A stretch of 64,000 bases of DNA, from NCBI RefSeq assembly GCF_009805585.1, contig NZ_VHIN01000010.1:682001-746000 (forward strand). The letters run 5' to 3'. How positions within the stretch are numbered: the stretch's first letter is position 1; each line of letters opens with the position of its first letter. Of the stretch, positions 26,521 through 36,468 are shown in pieces. The translations under genes and the position numbers were made by a program. The notes beneath the pieces are model-generated. The model was not told where the DNA came from. It made no database searches and saw only the letters and a list, made by a program, of their open reading frames with translations. The DNA is from Glutamicibacter sp. JC586 (GTDB lineage Bacteria; Actinomycetota; Actinomycetes; Actinomycetales; Micrococcaceae).

Positions 26521-26997
26521 ATGGCGGAAAACTCAGCTCCGTTGTCCGTGGGCCAGAAAGCTCCAGAATTCTCATTGCGCAACGCCGAAGGTGAAACCGT
26601 TTCACTTTCTGACTACGCGGGCAAGAACGTCATTGTGTACTTCTACCCAAAAGCTGCCACCCCAGGGTGCACCACCGAGGCCTGCGACTTCCGTGACAAT
26701 CTGAATTCGCTGCTCGGCGCAGGCTACTCAGTCCTAGGCATCTCGCCCGATGAGCCAGAGGAACTAGCCAGCTTCTCCAGCGATGAGTCCTTAAACTTCC
26801 CTCTGCTCTCAGACCCAGATAATGCCGTGGCCAAGGCCTACGGCTCCTACGGTGAAAAGACCTTTGGCGAGAAGACGTTCGAGGGAACTCTGCGTTCCAC
26901 GGCGGTTGTTGATACTGCGGGAAACATTGCGCAGATTGAATACTGCGTTGATGCCAAGGGGCACGTATCTCGTCTACGTAAATCTTTAGGCGTCTAA
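26521..26997 (+). CDS. bcp: Thioredoxin-dependent thiol peroxidase (Bcp/PrxQ)
   Basis: 158-residue peroxiredoxin that reduces hydrogen peroxide and organic hydroperoxides using thioredoxin. The peroxidatic site is KAATPGCTTEACDFRD, with the resolving Cys five residues after the peroxidatic one, as in the PrxQ/Bcp class. The strand VGQKAPEFSLRNAEGETVSL opens the fold. ATG at 26521 is chosen over an upstream codon because the fold begins right after it and AGGA precedes it. A bidirectional terminator follows. Confidence 0.94.
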   Translation: MAENSAPLSVGQKAPEFSLRNAEGETVSLSDYAGKNVIVYFYPKAATPGCTTEACDFRDNLNSLLGAGYSVLGISPDEPEELASFSSDESLNFPLLSDPDNAVAKAYGSYGEKTFGEKTFEGTLRSTAVVDTAGNIAQIEYCVDAKGHVSRLRKSLGV

Positions 26998-27021
26998 AGC
27001 ATTAAGGAACGCGTGAGACAA

Positions 27022-27062
27022 CAGCGCTCCGATGAACTGAAAATCAATTCATCGGAGCGCTG
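27022..27062. terminator. Bidirectional terminator between bcp and the aldehyde dehydrogenase
   Basis: Perfect 15-bp arms CAGCGCTCCGATGAA and TTCATCGGAGCGCTG with an 11-base loop, followed by CCTGTTTTCG on the plus strand. Lies between two convergent genes. Confidence 0.88.
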
Positions 27063-27079
27063 CCTGTTTTCGTCCAGAC

Positions 27080-28456
27080 TTAACGTCCGGCGATCTTCAC
27101 TAGCTTACGGTTGATGAATTCATCCATACCAAACTTACCCAGTTCGCGTCCGATACCAGAACGCTTCACACCACCAAATGGCAGCTCTGGCGAAGTGGAG
27201 GATGGTTCATTAATGGCCACCATGCCACTGCTCAGTTGTGCTGCAATACGATCAGCGCGCTCCTGATCTTGAGTATGAATCGAAGCGCCTAAACCGTAAT
27301 CAGAATTATTGGCCAGCGCCACAGCTTCCTCTTCGCTCTCAACCTTGTACAAGACTGCTACAGGTCCGAAGAGCTCTTCAGAGAAGGCACGCATCTTCTC
27401 GGTCACCCCGGCCAAGATGGTTGGCTCATAGAATGCTCCGGGACCATCAACGGGCTTACCACCAGCCAAAACGGTGGCACCCTTATCGATCGCGTCCTGC
27501 ACCTGTTCAGCCAAACCGTCACGAGCTGCTGTGGACGACAGTGGACCGACGAAGTTCTCCGCCTGGGTTGGATCTCCCACCTTGATGCCGGAGACCTGTT
27601 CAACCAGGGCCGAGGAGAAGTCCTCATAGACCGAGGAGTCAACGATGAATCGTTTGGCCGCGTTGCAGGCCTGACCGGTATTGCCGAAACGTGCGCGCAG
27701 GCCCAGCTTGGCGGTCTTGGCGATGTCGGCATCGTCGAAGACGATAAATGGATCCGAACCACCGAGTTCCAGTACGACCTTCTTCAGGTTACGTCCTGCA
27801 ATTTCAGCAACCGCGGAACCGGCACGTTCCGAACCGGTCAGTGAAACGCCCTGCACCCGACGGTCAGCAATGATGTCAGCGACCTGGTCGTTGGTGGCGT
27901 AGATATTGACGTAGGCACCGTCAATAGCGCCGGCCTCATGGAAAATCTGCTCCATCGCAGCAGCCGACTCCGGGCACTGCGGTGCGTGCTTGAGCAGGAT
28001 CGTATTGCCGTTCATCAGGTTTGGAGCCGCGAAGCGGGCCACCTGATAATACGGGAAGTTCCATGGCATGATGCCCAGCAATACACCCACGGATTCCTTG
28101 CGGACTAGCGCACGTCCACCTGATGCAATCTCCAGCTCTTCATCTTCAAGGAACTTCGGACCGTTCTTGGCGTAGTAACGATAGATGGCCACAACAATGC
28201 TGATCTCGCCCAGGGACTGCTCGATCGGCTTACCCATTTCGCGGGTGATAATTGCTGCCAACTCTTCGGCGCGGGTCTCGTAGATGTCGGCCACGCGATT
28301 GAGCAGCGCTACTCGTTCGTCGAGTTCTGAAACGGACCACTGGGTGTAGGCCTGAGCGCTAAGGTCCACGGCCTGCTTGATCTGCTCGTCGGTTGCGGTA
28401 GGAAATTCTGCTTCCACCACGCCAGTGGCAGGATTGGTCACTGCGTAAGTACTCAT
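27080..28456 (-). CDS. NAD(P)-dependent aldehyde dehydrogenase (succinate-semialdehyde type)
   Basis: 458-residue ALDH that oxidises aldehydes to acids. The catalytic Cys sits in FGNTGQACNAAKRFIV and the general-base Glu in VVLELGGSDPF. The cofactor motif SLTGSERAGSAVAEIAGR and the closing block PFGGVKRSGIGRELG are intact. Length and wording best fit the GabD1/SSADH-like branch. The start MSTYAVTNP is chosen because AGGAG precedes it; an ATG 11 codons upstream is not supported. The substrate could equally be another small aldehyde. The gap to the butanediol dehydrogenase is about 270 bases, so the two are probably separate units. Confidence 0.9.
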   Translation of the reverse strand: MSTYAVTNPATGVVEAEFPTATDEQIKQAVDLSAQAYTQWSVSELDERVALLNRVADIYETRAEELAAIITREMGKPIEQSLGEISIVVAIYRYYAKNGPKFLEDEELEIASGGRALVRKESVGVLLGIMPWNFPYYQVARFAAPNLMNGNTILLKHAPQCPESAAAMEQIFHEAGAIDGAYVNIYATNDQVADIIADRRVQGVSLTGSERAGSAVAEIAGRNLKKVVLELGGSDPFIVFDDADIAKTAKLGLRARFGNTGQACNAAKRFIVDSSVYEDFSSALVEQVSGIKVGDPTQAENFVGPLSSTAARDGLAEQVQDAIDKGATVLAGGKPVDGPGAFYEPTILAGVTEKMRAFSEELFGPVAVLYKVESEEEAVALANNSDYGLGASIHTQDQERADRIAAQLSSGMVAINEPSSTSPELPFGGVKRSGIGRELGKFGMDEFINRKLVKIAGR

Positions 28457-28723
28457 ATCGCTCCTGAGGTCGCTCATGAATGGTTCCACCTGTCAGTCTG
28501 CCAGTTGGAGTCCATTCGCAACACCCCGGGCAAAGCCTGTACGCTCAGAGCTAATCCCCACGAGCCCACTGCAACTCGAATGGCCACGTCGACACCCACA
28601 ATCCTGCGCTATGACTAATTGGTCTTCTTCAGGTTCTTTCCGTTAAGACGAGCGAAGCCCTTGAACTACTCCCCGAAAACTTGAGCAGAACAGAGCATAG
28701 AGCTCGGGGCGCAAGCTTAGAGG

Positions 28724-29785
28724 CTATCCCCTTGGGTCAACGATGATCTTTACGTGATGTTCATTGTTATTTATCAGCTGCTCAAAACCTTCACTGATGA
28801 GTCCATCGAGCCCGATACGTCCAGTGACGAACGGTGCCAAATCTAGCTTTCCGCTGCTCACCAACTCGATCGTGTCCGGGTGATCCCCGGCGTAACCGAT
28901 CGTTCCGCGTAGGTCGATTTCTTTCAGGACCAGCTTGGGCATATCCACTGCGGGCTTGTGACCCCAGATGGATACGTTGACGATAACACCGCCGGCAGCC
29001 ACCGCATCCACGAGCATGTCGAGCACCACGGGAACCGAAGAGCATTCAAAACCGACGTCCGCTCCGCGTCCACCGGTGAGTTCGCGGACGCGTTGGGCAA
29101 CGTCTGTTTCACGCGGGTCAAAGACTTCTTCAGCGACGCCAGTTTCCAATGCTTTTGCCTTGCGCGCTTCGGAAAGCTCGGAAATGTAGACCTTCAGACC
29201 CTTGGCTTTCAGTACTGCCGCGGTAAGTAGCCCGATCGGACCGGCGCCACCAACAATGGCGACTTGTCCCTCCTTCGCTCCAGAACGAACGAAAGCATGG
29301 TGAGCTACAGACAATGGCTCAATGAGTGCAGCCTGGTCCAAGGGGATTTGCCCGATGGGGTGAACCCAACGACGCTGCACAACAATCTTCTCGGCTAGTC
29401 CACCGCCGCGTCCGCCCAGTCCAATGAAGTTCATGTCCTTGGAGAGTTGGTACTGCTGTCCTTGAGAGGTGTCCACGTCGTCGTGGATGATATACGGCTC
29501 AACCACAACGTTTTCGCCCACCCGAAGATCATCGATTCCTTCGCCCAGCGCGGTGATGGTTCCCGAGAACTCATGGCCCATGGTCACCGGCGCGCTTTCT
29601 CCGGAAATCGGGTGTGGGTGACCAGCAGGTGGGATAAAAATAGGCCCTTCCAGATATTCATGGAGATCAGTGCCGCAGATGCCGCACCAGGCTACGTCGA
29701 TAGCTACCGTCCCAGGTTGCAGTTCTGGCTCTTCAATCTCTTCAATGCGAATGTCTTTTTGGTCGTAATAGCGTGCGGCTTTCAT
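28724..29785 (-). CDS. Zinc-dependent 2,3-butanediol dehydrogenase-like alcohol dehydrogenase
   Basis: 353-residue medium-chain dehydrogenase. The catalytic-zinc segment is WCGICGTDLHEYLEGP, followed by APVTMGHEFSGTI, and the NAD fold begins GQVAIVGGAGPIGLLTAAVL. The insertion IFIPPAGHPHPISGESAP between the two zinc-binding parts is typical of (R,R)-butanediol/acetoin dehydrogenases. The usual four-Cys structural-zinc lobe is not seen, consistent with that subfamily. ATG at MKAARYYD follows GGGGAG; in-frame codons upstream carry no protein-like sequence. Likely in acetoin/butanediol metabolism. Confidence 0.88.
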   Translation of the reverse strand: MKAARYYDQKDIRIEEIEEPELQPGTVAIDVAWCGICGTDLHEYLEGPIFIPPAGHPHPISGESAPVTMGHEFSGTITALGEGIDDLRVGENVVVEPYIIHDDVDTSQGQQYQLSKDMNFIGLGGRGGGLAEKIVVQRRWVHPIGQIPLDQAALIEPLSVAHHAFVRSGAKEGQVAIVGGAGPIGLLTAAVLKAKGLKVYISELSEARKAKALETGVAEEVFDPRETDVAQRVRELTGGRGADVGFECSSVPVVLDMLVDAVAAGGVIVNVSIWGHKPAVDMPKLVLKEIDLRGTIGYAGDHPDTIELVSSGKLDLAPFVTGRIGLDGLISEGFEQLINNNEHHVKIIVDPRG

Positions 29786-30038
29786 TTTTACTCCCCGTTT
29801 TTGCTCTCTGGCGTCCGCGCCCGACATCAAACTGCCTGACAACTTCACGTTACGCTCAGCCACCACGTGGTGGAAGCGTTGCACAAGGTTGCAAACGAAA
29901 AATTAGGGTGTTCTTCAGACCAGCTTCATTACTTCGTGTGCGCTGAGAAGTATCTGGGCAGGTGACAGTTGGTTATGATCAATGAACTGGCTAGAGATTC
30001 TTGCCAAGCTCAGCGCTCCACTCGCTTCTAAAAGGTCT

Positions 30039-31310
30039 ATGAAAACTCGTTCGTCACGCTTCGAAGTTCCGGTACTGCTGGGAACCCAAACGCTGTTCAA
30101 CATCGGCTTTTACGCTGTCGTGCCGTTCTTGGCAGTGGTACTCACCAATGATTTCCTGCTGGCTTCCACCGCGGTGGGTCTCATCCTTGGAATCAGAACG
30201 TTTGCGCAGCAGGGTCTCTTCCTTGCTGGAGGCACCTTGGCTGACCACTTTGGCGCACGAAAGATGATCCTCATCGGATGTGCAGTGCGCGCTGCCGGAT
30301 TCTTAACACTAGCTGCATCATTGTGGGCCAGTGCTCCGGTGCTTTGGCTGTTCGTTGTGGGCACATTGCTGACCGGTTTTGGTGGCGCATTGTTTTCTCC
30401 TGGACTGAACATTCTGGTGGCCGCCGCCCAGGTGGCCCGTGAACAGGGCGATCACCAGCCGGTACGTAGGGCCACACTTTTTGCTTGGTTGAGCATCACC
30501 GGAGAAATTGGTGCCGTAACCGGGCCTTTGGTTGGCTCGGCCCTGTGGGGTTGGGGATTTTCCACGGTCGCTGGGTTTGGCGCCGTCTTTTTTGTCATCA
30601 TTGGAATCTTCTTAGCTTGTACTTTGCGCAACCCGGAACCGGCGAGCGCGCCAATGGAAAGCACGCTTCGAAAAGTATCCAAACCTCGTGGCAGCCTGCG
30701 TGAATGCCTCAAGGACCGAGCATTCCTCAGCTTTTGTGCGTTACATGCGGCGGACCTTTTGGCATATAACCAGTTGTATCTGGCGATCCCGCTAGAGTTA
30801 GAACGTCAGAACACGCCCACCCAATGGTTGGGACTAGTTTTCGCATGGATTTCCATCACGACATTGACCCTGCAGCTTCCGATCTCATGGATTGCAGCGC
30901 GCATTGGTTCGGCCGCAATGTTGCGTCTTGGCTATCTGTGCAGCGCCCTTGGTTTTAGCCTGCTGGCTTTTCTTCCTGCCACCATTTTCGGAGCTGGCAG
31001 TGAACTATTGCGGATCCTGTGCGCAGTCACGTTGATGACTCTTGGACACATGAGCGTGAACCCAACAGCGCTGAGCCTCGTACCAAAGTTTGCCGGCTCT
31101 CATCCCGCCGGTTCCTATTTCGGCCTGCTCTCCAGTTGTGGCGGGCTAGCGGTACTGCTGGGCAATATGCTCTTTGGCTGGTCACTCTCCATCACCCAAC
31201 ACGGAGAGACATTTGTCTTCCTTCCGTGGCTGGTCTTGATCATCCCGCTACTGCTGGCGTCCTGGTTTGGAGCGCGCGTAGTTCGCCGAAGCATTCCCGC
31301 AGGGCACTAA
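30039..31310 (+). CDS. MFS transporter (MdtH-like)
   Basis: About 423-residue, 12-helix major facilitator. The first helix VPVLLGTQTLFNIGFYAVVP and the loop motif GGTLADHFGARKMILIG fit the MdtH/drug-export branch. The middle loop (about residue 200) is long and basic. ATG at 30039, with AGG five bases upstream, is preferred; an ATG 19 codons earlier is possible. The next gene on the same strand, 220 bases on, is a substrate-binding protein of a peptide/nickel-type ABC importer, so the two may act on the same compound, such as a chelator exported and re-imported. That link is an inference. Confidence 0.82.
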   Translation: MKTRSSRFEVPVLLGTQTLFNIGFYAVVPFLAVVLTNDFLLASTAVGLILGIRTFAQQGLFLAGGTLADHFGARKMILIGCAVRAAGFLTLAASLWASAPVLWLFVVGTLLTGFGGALFSPGLNILVAAAQVAREQGDHQPVRRATLFAWLSITGEIGAVTGPLVGSALWGWGFSTVAGFGAVFFVIIGIFLACTLRNPEPASAPMESTLRKVSKPRGSLRECLKDRAFLSFCALHAADLLAYNQLYLAIPLELERQNTPTQWLGLVFAWISITTLTLQLPISWIAARIGSAAMLRLGYLCSALGFSLLAFLPATIFGAGSELLRILCAVTLMTLGHMSVNPTALSLVPKFAGSHPAGSYFGLLSSCGGLAVLLGNMLFGWSLSITQHGETFVFLPWLVLIIPLLLASWFGARVVRRSIPAGH

Positions 31311-31533
31311 TGATGAGCTGCGACACAAAACGCAAAACCCAGTCAAAACCTCCACAGCCAACATCAACTTTCCGCTACTCAGATACTGTTCTGGCACAAC
31401 CCAAGATTCGGTTGCGCGAGGCAACTTTTCAGACCCATTAGTCACTTCGTAGCAAGACTCGGAATTAGGGTACGCTTACCGAGGCTTTGATACTTTCAAA
31501 GCCAATTCATCACGTATTGCCGAAGGACCTTCC

Positions 31534-33078
31534 ATGAAGCTTGGACAACTGCGCGTAGCCGCAGGATTTGCTGCTATTGCCCTTGCGTTAACTGCTTGCA
31601 GTTCAACCTCCACTAGCTCTGCATCCAATGCCACTGCAGATAAGGATGCCCGGGTAGTTGTCGCCAACTTCCGCGCACCAGTATCTAATTGGGCCTTGGA
31701 AAGCGATGACGCATACGTGCTCTCTATCGCCGGCTGCTTGGAAACTTTGACCAAGTATGACCAGACCGAGAAGAAGGTTGAGCCAATGCTCGCCACTTCT
31801 TGGAAGCAGACTTCGGATACTGTGTGGGAGTTTGATCTGCGCAAGAACGTGAAGTTCCAGGACGGCACCGCCTTTGATGCCAAGGCTGTCACCAGCGCAA
31901 TGAACCACGTCTTGAAAGCTACTGCTCCAGCACGCGCGGTGAATCCAAAGACCATCAAGAAGGTTGAAGCCGTTGATGCCGATACCGTGCGGGTGACCAC
32001 CCCGGCTGCCGACCCACTGTTGCCTTACCGCATGGCCAGCGTGAACGCAGGCGTGCTCTCCCCGGCGGCATACACCTCCAAGGGCATTGATCCAATGAAT
32101 CACTGCACTGGTCCTTTTACCCCAGTCTCTGAAAAGTCGGGTCAGTCTTTGACGTTGGACCGCAATGAGAACTATTGGGACGGAGACGTGAAACTGGCCG
32201 GTGGCGAGATCCGCTACATCACCGAAGGCGCCACCCGCGCCACTCAGGTGCAGACCGGTGAAGCCGATATCTCCATGTCTATTCCAGCCACTTCCTTAGC
32301 TACCTTGGAGGCCGACAGCAAGATCAGTGTGCTCAAGGCTGACTCCCCACGTACCTCGACCTTGTACTTGAACAATTCACGCGCACCTTTCGATGACGTG
32401 AACCTGCGCAAGGCAGCGACCATGTCTCTGGATCTTCCAGCGATGGCAGCGAGTATCTATGAAGGGGCAGCCCAGCCTGCCACAGGTCCTTTTGCACCGA
32501 GCGAGCCGTGGGCCAACTCTGATTTGGCAGTGCCCGCAGTCAACATCGAAGAAGCTAAGAAGCTTGTTGAGGCCTCCGACTACAAGCAGGACAAGCCTTT
32601 GGAGATCATTGCTATCACCGAGCGTGCTGAATTTGCTGGCGTAGGTGCCATCATCCAAGAGCAGTTCAAGCAGATTGGTTTGAAAGCCAACGTGGTGACC
32701 AAGTCCTACGGATCTGTAGAGCCTGATGTACTGGCTGGCAAGTACGACATGATCCTCAGCCAGCGTAACCGCATGATTGATATCGCTGACCCTATCGGCT
32801 TCCTGCAGGCGGACTACACCTGCGAGGGTGGCTACAACTTGAGCCACTACTGCAACAAGGACTACGACAAACTGATTTCTGAAGCTCTGACAGAAAATGA
32901 CCAGACCAAGCGCAATGATCTGTACCGTCAGGCTGGCGACATCCTGGCCGAAGACGCAGCCAACGTGTGGTTGGTCAACGAGCAGGCTATCGATGGCGTA
33001 GGCAATCAGGTACAGGGCTACGTGCAGGATCCGTTGACCCGCTACGTGCTAACCAAGGATCTAGCGAAGACCAAGTAA
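31534..33078 (+). CDS. ABC transporter family 5 substrate-binding lipoprotein (peptide/nickel type)
   Basis: 514-residue lipoprotein that captures oligopeptides, or metal complexes, outside the membrane. The signal ends in the lipobox LALTACSS (cleavage before Cys 21). The fold's hallmarks are SIAGCLETLTKYDQTEKK, WEFDLRKNVKFQDGTAFDAK and ENYWDG. First gene of a four-gene importer (two permeases, fused ATPase) with overlapping or nearly touching reading frames. The ligand is not readable; the nickel/metallophore subclass is plausible because of the MFS transporter directly upstream. Confidence 0.92.
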   Translation: MKLGQLRVAAGFAAIALALTACSSTSTSSASNATADKDARVVVANFRAPVSNWALESDDAYVLSIAGCLETLTKYDQTEKKVEPMLATSWKQTSDTVWEFDLRKNVKFQDGTAFDAKAVTSAMNHVLKATAPARAVNPKTIKKVEAVDADTVRVTTPAADPLLPYRMASVNAGVLSPAAYTSKGIDPMNHCTGPFTPVSEKSGQSLTLDRNENYWDGDVKLAGGEIRYITEGATRATQVQTGEADISMSIPATSLATLEADSKISVLKADSPRTSTLYLNNSRAPFDDVNLRKAATMSLDLPAMAASIYEGAAQPATGPFAPSEPWANSDLAVPAVNIEEAKKLVEASDYKQDKPLEIIAITERAEFAGVGAIIQEQFKQIGLKANVVTKSYGSVEPDVLAGKYDMILSQRNRMIDIADPIGFLQADYTCEGGYNLSHYCNKDYDKLISEALTENDQTKRNDLYRQAGDILAEDAANVWLVNEQAIDGVGNQVQGYVQDPLTRYVLTKDLAKTK

Positions 33079-33079
33079 T

Positions 33080-34033
33080 TTGTCACCACTAACCACCGTG
33101 CTACGCCGAGTTGTAGGACTCGGCGCAGCAGTTCTGCTTTCATCCTTCGCGGTATTCTTGGTCCCGTTTGTCTCGCCGGGGGATCCCGTGCGGTCCTTGC
33201 TGCGCGCGCGAATGGATATTGGTGAAGCCGATGAAGCCACAGTGCAGGCCTACGCGGATCAGTTTGGTCTGCATGATCCGATGCTGGTGCAGTTTGGTAG
33301 GTGGCTGGGACAGTTCTTTAGCGGGGATATGGGCCTGTCCTACATCAGTGGAACGCCGGTAGCGGATCAGGTGCTACCAGCCATTGGTGTCACGCTATCG
33401 CTGGCGGGTACCGCGCTTTTGGTGGCGGTTCTTGTATCAATACTTCTTGGCGTCCTCTCCGCCACCTGTGCCGGGGCGTGGCCCGATAAGCTCATCACTT
33501 CGGCGACTCACGCATTGATTGCCATCCCGGAATACGCATTGGCTCCGCTGTTGGTCTTGCTCTTTGCCGTGCGCTGGTCGCTACTACCTTCGGCAGGTTT
33601 TGACTCCCCCGCCTCCATGGTGTTGCCAGTCTTCATTCTTTCTTTGCGCCCCATCAGCTTCTTCACCGTCGCGGTGCGCTCCGGTGTGCACCAAGCGGTG
33701 GACTCAGAACATGTGCTGGCTGCCCGAGCCCGGGGTCTGAGCCGAACCCAAGCGCTAATCCGCCACGTGATACCTCATGGCTTGCTTCCACTGTGGACCA
33801 TGGTGGGTGTCTGGTTTGCTGGGTTGCTCGGAGGATCAGTCATTGTGGAAGTCATTTTTGCCATCCCCGGTATGGGCCGATTGATTTTTGACGCCATTAC
33901 CGATGCGGATATTCCAGTAGCCCAAGGCGGAGTGGTGGTCGTGGTGACCTGCGCGGTATTAGCCACCGGCATCATCGATGTGGTGCACAAGCTCAGTGAT
34001 CCGAATGTGAGGATTGGTGTTCGACATGGCTAA
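33080..34033 (+). CDS. ABC transporter permease (DppB/OppB type)
   Basis: 317-residue permease with six helices and the peptide-transporter signature ahead of the coupling helix: SEHVLAARARGLSRTQALIR, then HVIPHGLLPLWTM. The N-terminal part carries the OppB/DppB-type stretch FLVPFVSPGDPVRSLL. It begins at TTG one base after the binding-protein stop, or at GTG six codons in; translation is probably coupled. It overlaps the following permease start by eight bases. Confidence 0.92.
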   Translation: MSPLTTVLRRVVGLGAAVLLSSFAVFLVPFVSPGDPVRSLLRARMDIGEADEATVQAYADQFGLHDPMLVQFGRWLGQFFSGDMGLSYISGTPVADQVLPAIGVTLSLAGTALLVAVLVSILLGVLSATCAGAWPDKLITSATHALIAIPEYALAPLLVLLFAVRWSLLPSAGFDSPASMVLPVFILSLRPISFFTVAVRSGVHQAVDSEHVLAARARGLSRTQALIRHVIPHGLLPLWTMVGVWFAGLLGGSVIVEVIFAIPGMGRLIFDAITDADIPVAQGGVVVVVTCAVLATGIIDVVHKLSDPNVRIGVRHG

Positions 34034-34877
34034 GAACAATGTCTCCAAGATTCTGCTGTCTGCACCTGCCTTCATCTTGTTAGCTATAGCGCTCGTGACC
34101 ATCACCGCCTCATGGATCGCTCCCTATGATCCAGATACTCAAAGCTTGGCGGAGCGCTTGCAGAGCCCTTCGTTCTCACACCCTTTGGGCACGGACGCCT
34201 TGGGCCGCGACACCCTGAGCCGTGTACTGCACGGCGGGCAGTTCTCACTATCCGTAGCATTGATCACCACCATCTTCTCGCTAGTCGTAGGAACGGTCCT
34301 CGGACTGCTCAGTGCCTTGCGCGGCGGGTGGATAGACGAAATGTTCCTGCGCATCAACGACCTGTTGTTGGCGCTACCTGAAATCGTCATCGCATTGCTG
34401 ATCATCGCGGTAATGGGTCCAGGATTCTTCACCATGGTCCTTTCGGTGGGCGTGGTTTCTTGGACTCCAACAGCACGGCTAGTACGTTCCATGGCTGCGC
34501 AAGTCTTGTCTACTCATCACGTAGAAGCATCAAGACACGTAGGCGCCTCACGCTGGTTCATCCTGCGCCACCATGTTCTGCCCTTTGTTGCGGGACCAGT
34601 CTTGGCCCAGGCGGCGCTGCGCTTTGGACTGTTGTTGGTTTTGCTCGGTTCCCTGTCTTACCTCGGCATCGGCGTTCAACCACCTCAATCTGACTGGGGT
34701 TCCATGTTGGCCGAGGCTCAACCTCACGCCATTCGCTCCCCGTGGGGCATGATCGCTCCGGGCGCTGCAATCTTCCTGGTCAGCTTCTGTGTCACCTTGG
34801 TGGGTAACCGAATTACCCACGTACTCGGTAGAGAGGACGTGCTGGCTACGGAGTCCGAGGTGGAAATCCATGACTAA
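34026..34877 (+). CDS. ABC transporter permease (DppC/OppC type)
   Basis: 283-residue second permease. The OppC N-terminal helix ASWIAPYDPDTQSLAERL, then SHPLGTDALGRDTLSRVLHG, is diagnostic of the DppC family. The EAA-type loop VEASRHVGASRWFILRHHVL follows, and GIGVQPPQSDWGSMLAEAQP closes the core. ATG at 34026 lies inside the previous gene (8-base overlap), and its stop overlaps the fused ATPase start by eight bases, so the genes are translationally coupled. Confidence 0.93.
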   Translation: MAKNNVSKILLSAPAFILLAIALVTITASWIAPYDPDTQSLAERLQSPSFSHPLGTDALGRDTLSRVLHGGQFSLSVALITTIFSLVVGTVLGLLSALRGGWIDEMFLRINDLLLALPEIVIALLIIAVMGPGFFTMVLSVGVVSWTPTARLVRSMAAQVLSTHHVEASRHVGASRWFILRHHVLPFVAGPVLAQAALRFGLLLVLLGSLSYLGIGVQPPQSDWGSMLAEAQPHAIRSPWGMIAPGAAIFLVSFCVTLVGNRITHVLGREDVLATESEVEIHD

Positions 34878-36405
34878 AGAACTTCAGTTCACCGATCTCA
34901 GTGTGAGCGCTGGAGAACAATCGTTACTTTCTGAAGCTCGCGGTGCTCTTCGAGCAGGTGAGCTCGTTGCTGTGGTGGGACGTTCAGGTTCAGGCAAGAC
35001 TCTTTTGACCAAAGCAATCATGGGTCTACTACCCGATCAGTTACGCGCAGAGGGGCAGATTCTCCTTGACGGTCAACGCCTGGATCAGCTCAGCGACAAG
35101 GAAATGGACGCTGTGCGTGGTGGGCGGATCAGCATGCTGTTCCAGCAGCCAAAGCGGGTCATGAATCCTCGCATGACCATTCGCGCTCACCTGTTAGAAG
35201 CTATGGGCGCTCATGGGTGGGGTAAAGCCAAGGCGCACGAAACGCAAATACTTTCCTTGCTAGAAGAAGTGGGGCTCTCCCCCGCCAAGGACATCGCTGC
35301 CAAGCGACCAGATCAACTCTCCGGTGGCATGGCTCAACGTGCCATGTTGGCTATAGCTTTGGCTGGTGACCCGGAGTTCATTCTGGCTGATGAGCCGACC
35401 TCCTCGTTAGATTCAATTCTCAAGGCTGAAGTACTGCAACTCTTACGCCATAAGCAGCAAGAGCGCGGCGTAGGTGTCCTTTTCATTACCCACGACATCG
35501 CCAGTATCCAACACATTGCCGACCGCGTTGTGGTGGTCAGCGCGGGACAAATTGTTGATCAGTGCCCTACCGCGCAATTGTTCTCTAAAGATCGTCATGC
35601 CAAGACGCGTGAGCTTATTGAAGCTAGTCTGCCAATTATCAGGTCGCCTCGTGCCGGCGACTCTGTCTGCCTGTTGGAAGCCGCGGGTGCCAGCAAAAAT
35701 TACACCCGTCGGGCCAAGGGAAAAGCAGCATTGAATCCAACCACACTGCGCTTGCATAGTGGCCAGGTACTGGGTGTAGTGGGCCGCTCGGGTTCGGGTA
35801 AGAGCACGTTCGCTCGATTGCTTGCCGGACTGGAGCAGCCAACTACCGGTCAGATCATCAACCAGCACGATGATGTTCCTACCCAGGTGCAGATCATTGC
35901 TCAGGAACCGTTCTCCTCCTTTGATCCGCGGCTAACAATTCGAACCAGCATGAGCGCGGCGGTACACCGACTGTCGGAAGCTGATGGGCGAGAACGCATG
36001 AAGCAGGCCGTAACGCAGGTAGGTCTACCCGAAGAACTCTTGGACCGCCGTCCGAGCCAGTGCTCTGGCGGACAGCTGCAACGGCTGGCCATCGCGCGCG
36101 CACTATTAACTGAACCTCAGGTATTGATCTGTGATGAATCGACCTCTGCACTGGACTCGGTAGCGCAGCGCCACATCCTTGACCTGTTGCTTGAGTTGCG
36201 AGACAAGATGGGGCTAAGCCTCGTTGTCATTTCCCACGACATGGACGTGATCCGCTACGTCAGCGATAACGTCGCAGTCTTCTTTGAAGGTGAACTAGTT
36301 GAGCACCGCCGACTGACCGATTTCTTGAATGCTCCCCTACACCAGCACAGCCAAGATCTTGTGGCTGCATTGGACGCTACATCAGCAGTGCGCAAAGTCA
36401 GCTAG
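34870..36405 (+). CDS. Fused two-domain ABC ATPase for peptide/nickel import (DppD-DppF)
   Basis: 511-residue single chain with two ATPase domains, replacing the usual separate DppD and DppF. Domain 1 (about 1-250) has Walker A GRSGSGKTLLTKAIMG, signature LSGGMAQRAMLAIALAG and Walker B FILADEPTSSLD. Domain 2 (about 285-511) has Walker A GRSGSGKSTFARLLAG, signature CSGGQLQRLAIARALL and Walker B VLICDESTSALD. All four catalytic motifs are intact. ATG overlaps the previous stop with GAGGTGGA upstream. Energises the two permeases upstream. Fusion also occurs in some nickel/metallophore importers. Confidence 0.93.
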   Translation: MTKELQFTDLSVSAGEQSLLSEARGALRAGELVAVVGRSGSGKTLLTKAIMGLLPDQLRAEGQILLDGQRLDQLSDKEMDAVRGGRISMLFQQPKRVMNPRMTIRAHLLEAMGAHGWGKAKAHETQILSLLEEVGLSPAKDIAAKRPDQLSGGMAQRAMLAIALAGDPEFILADEPTSSLDSILKAEVLQLLRHKQQERGVGVLFITHDIASIQHIADRVVVVSAGQIVDQCPTAQLFSKDRHAKTRELIEASLPIIRSPRAGDSVCLLEAAGASKNYTRRAKGKAALNPTTLRLHSGQVLGVVGRSGSGKSTFARLLAGLEQPTTGQIINQHDDVPTQVQIIAQEPFSSFDPRLTIRTSMSAAVHRLSEADGRERMKQAVTQVGLPEELLDRRPSQCSGGQLQRLAIARALLTEPQVLICDESTSALDSVAQRHILDLLLELRDKMGLSLVVISHDMDVIRYVSDNVAVFFEGELVEHRRLTDFLNAPLHQHSQDLVAALDATSAVRKVS

Positions 36406-36468
36406 GTTTTCCAGAACGTAAGAAAAGTCAGATCTCTTGTGCCCTTGAGTAGGGAACGAATAGGTTTG

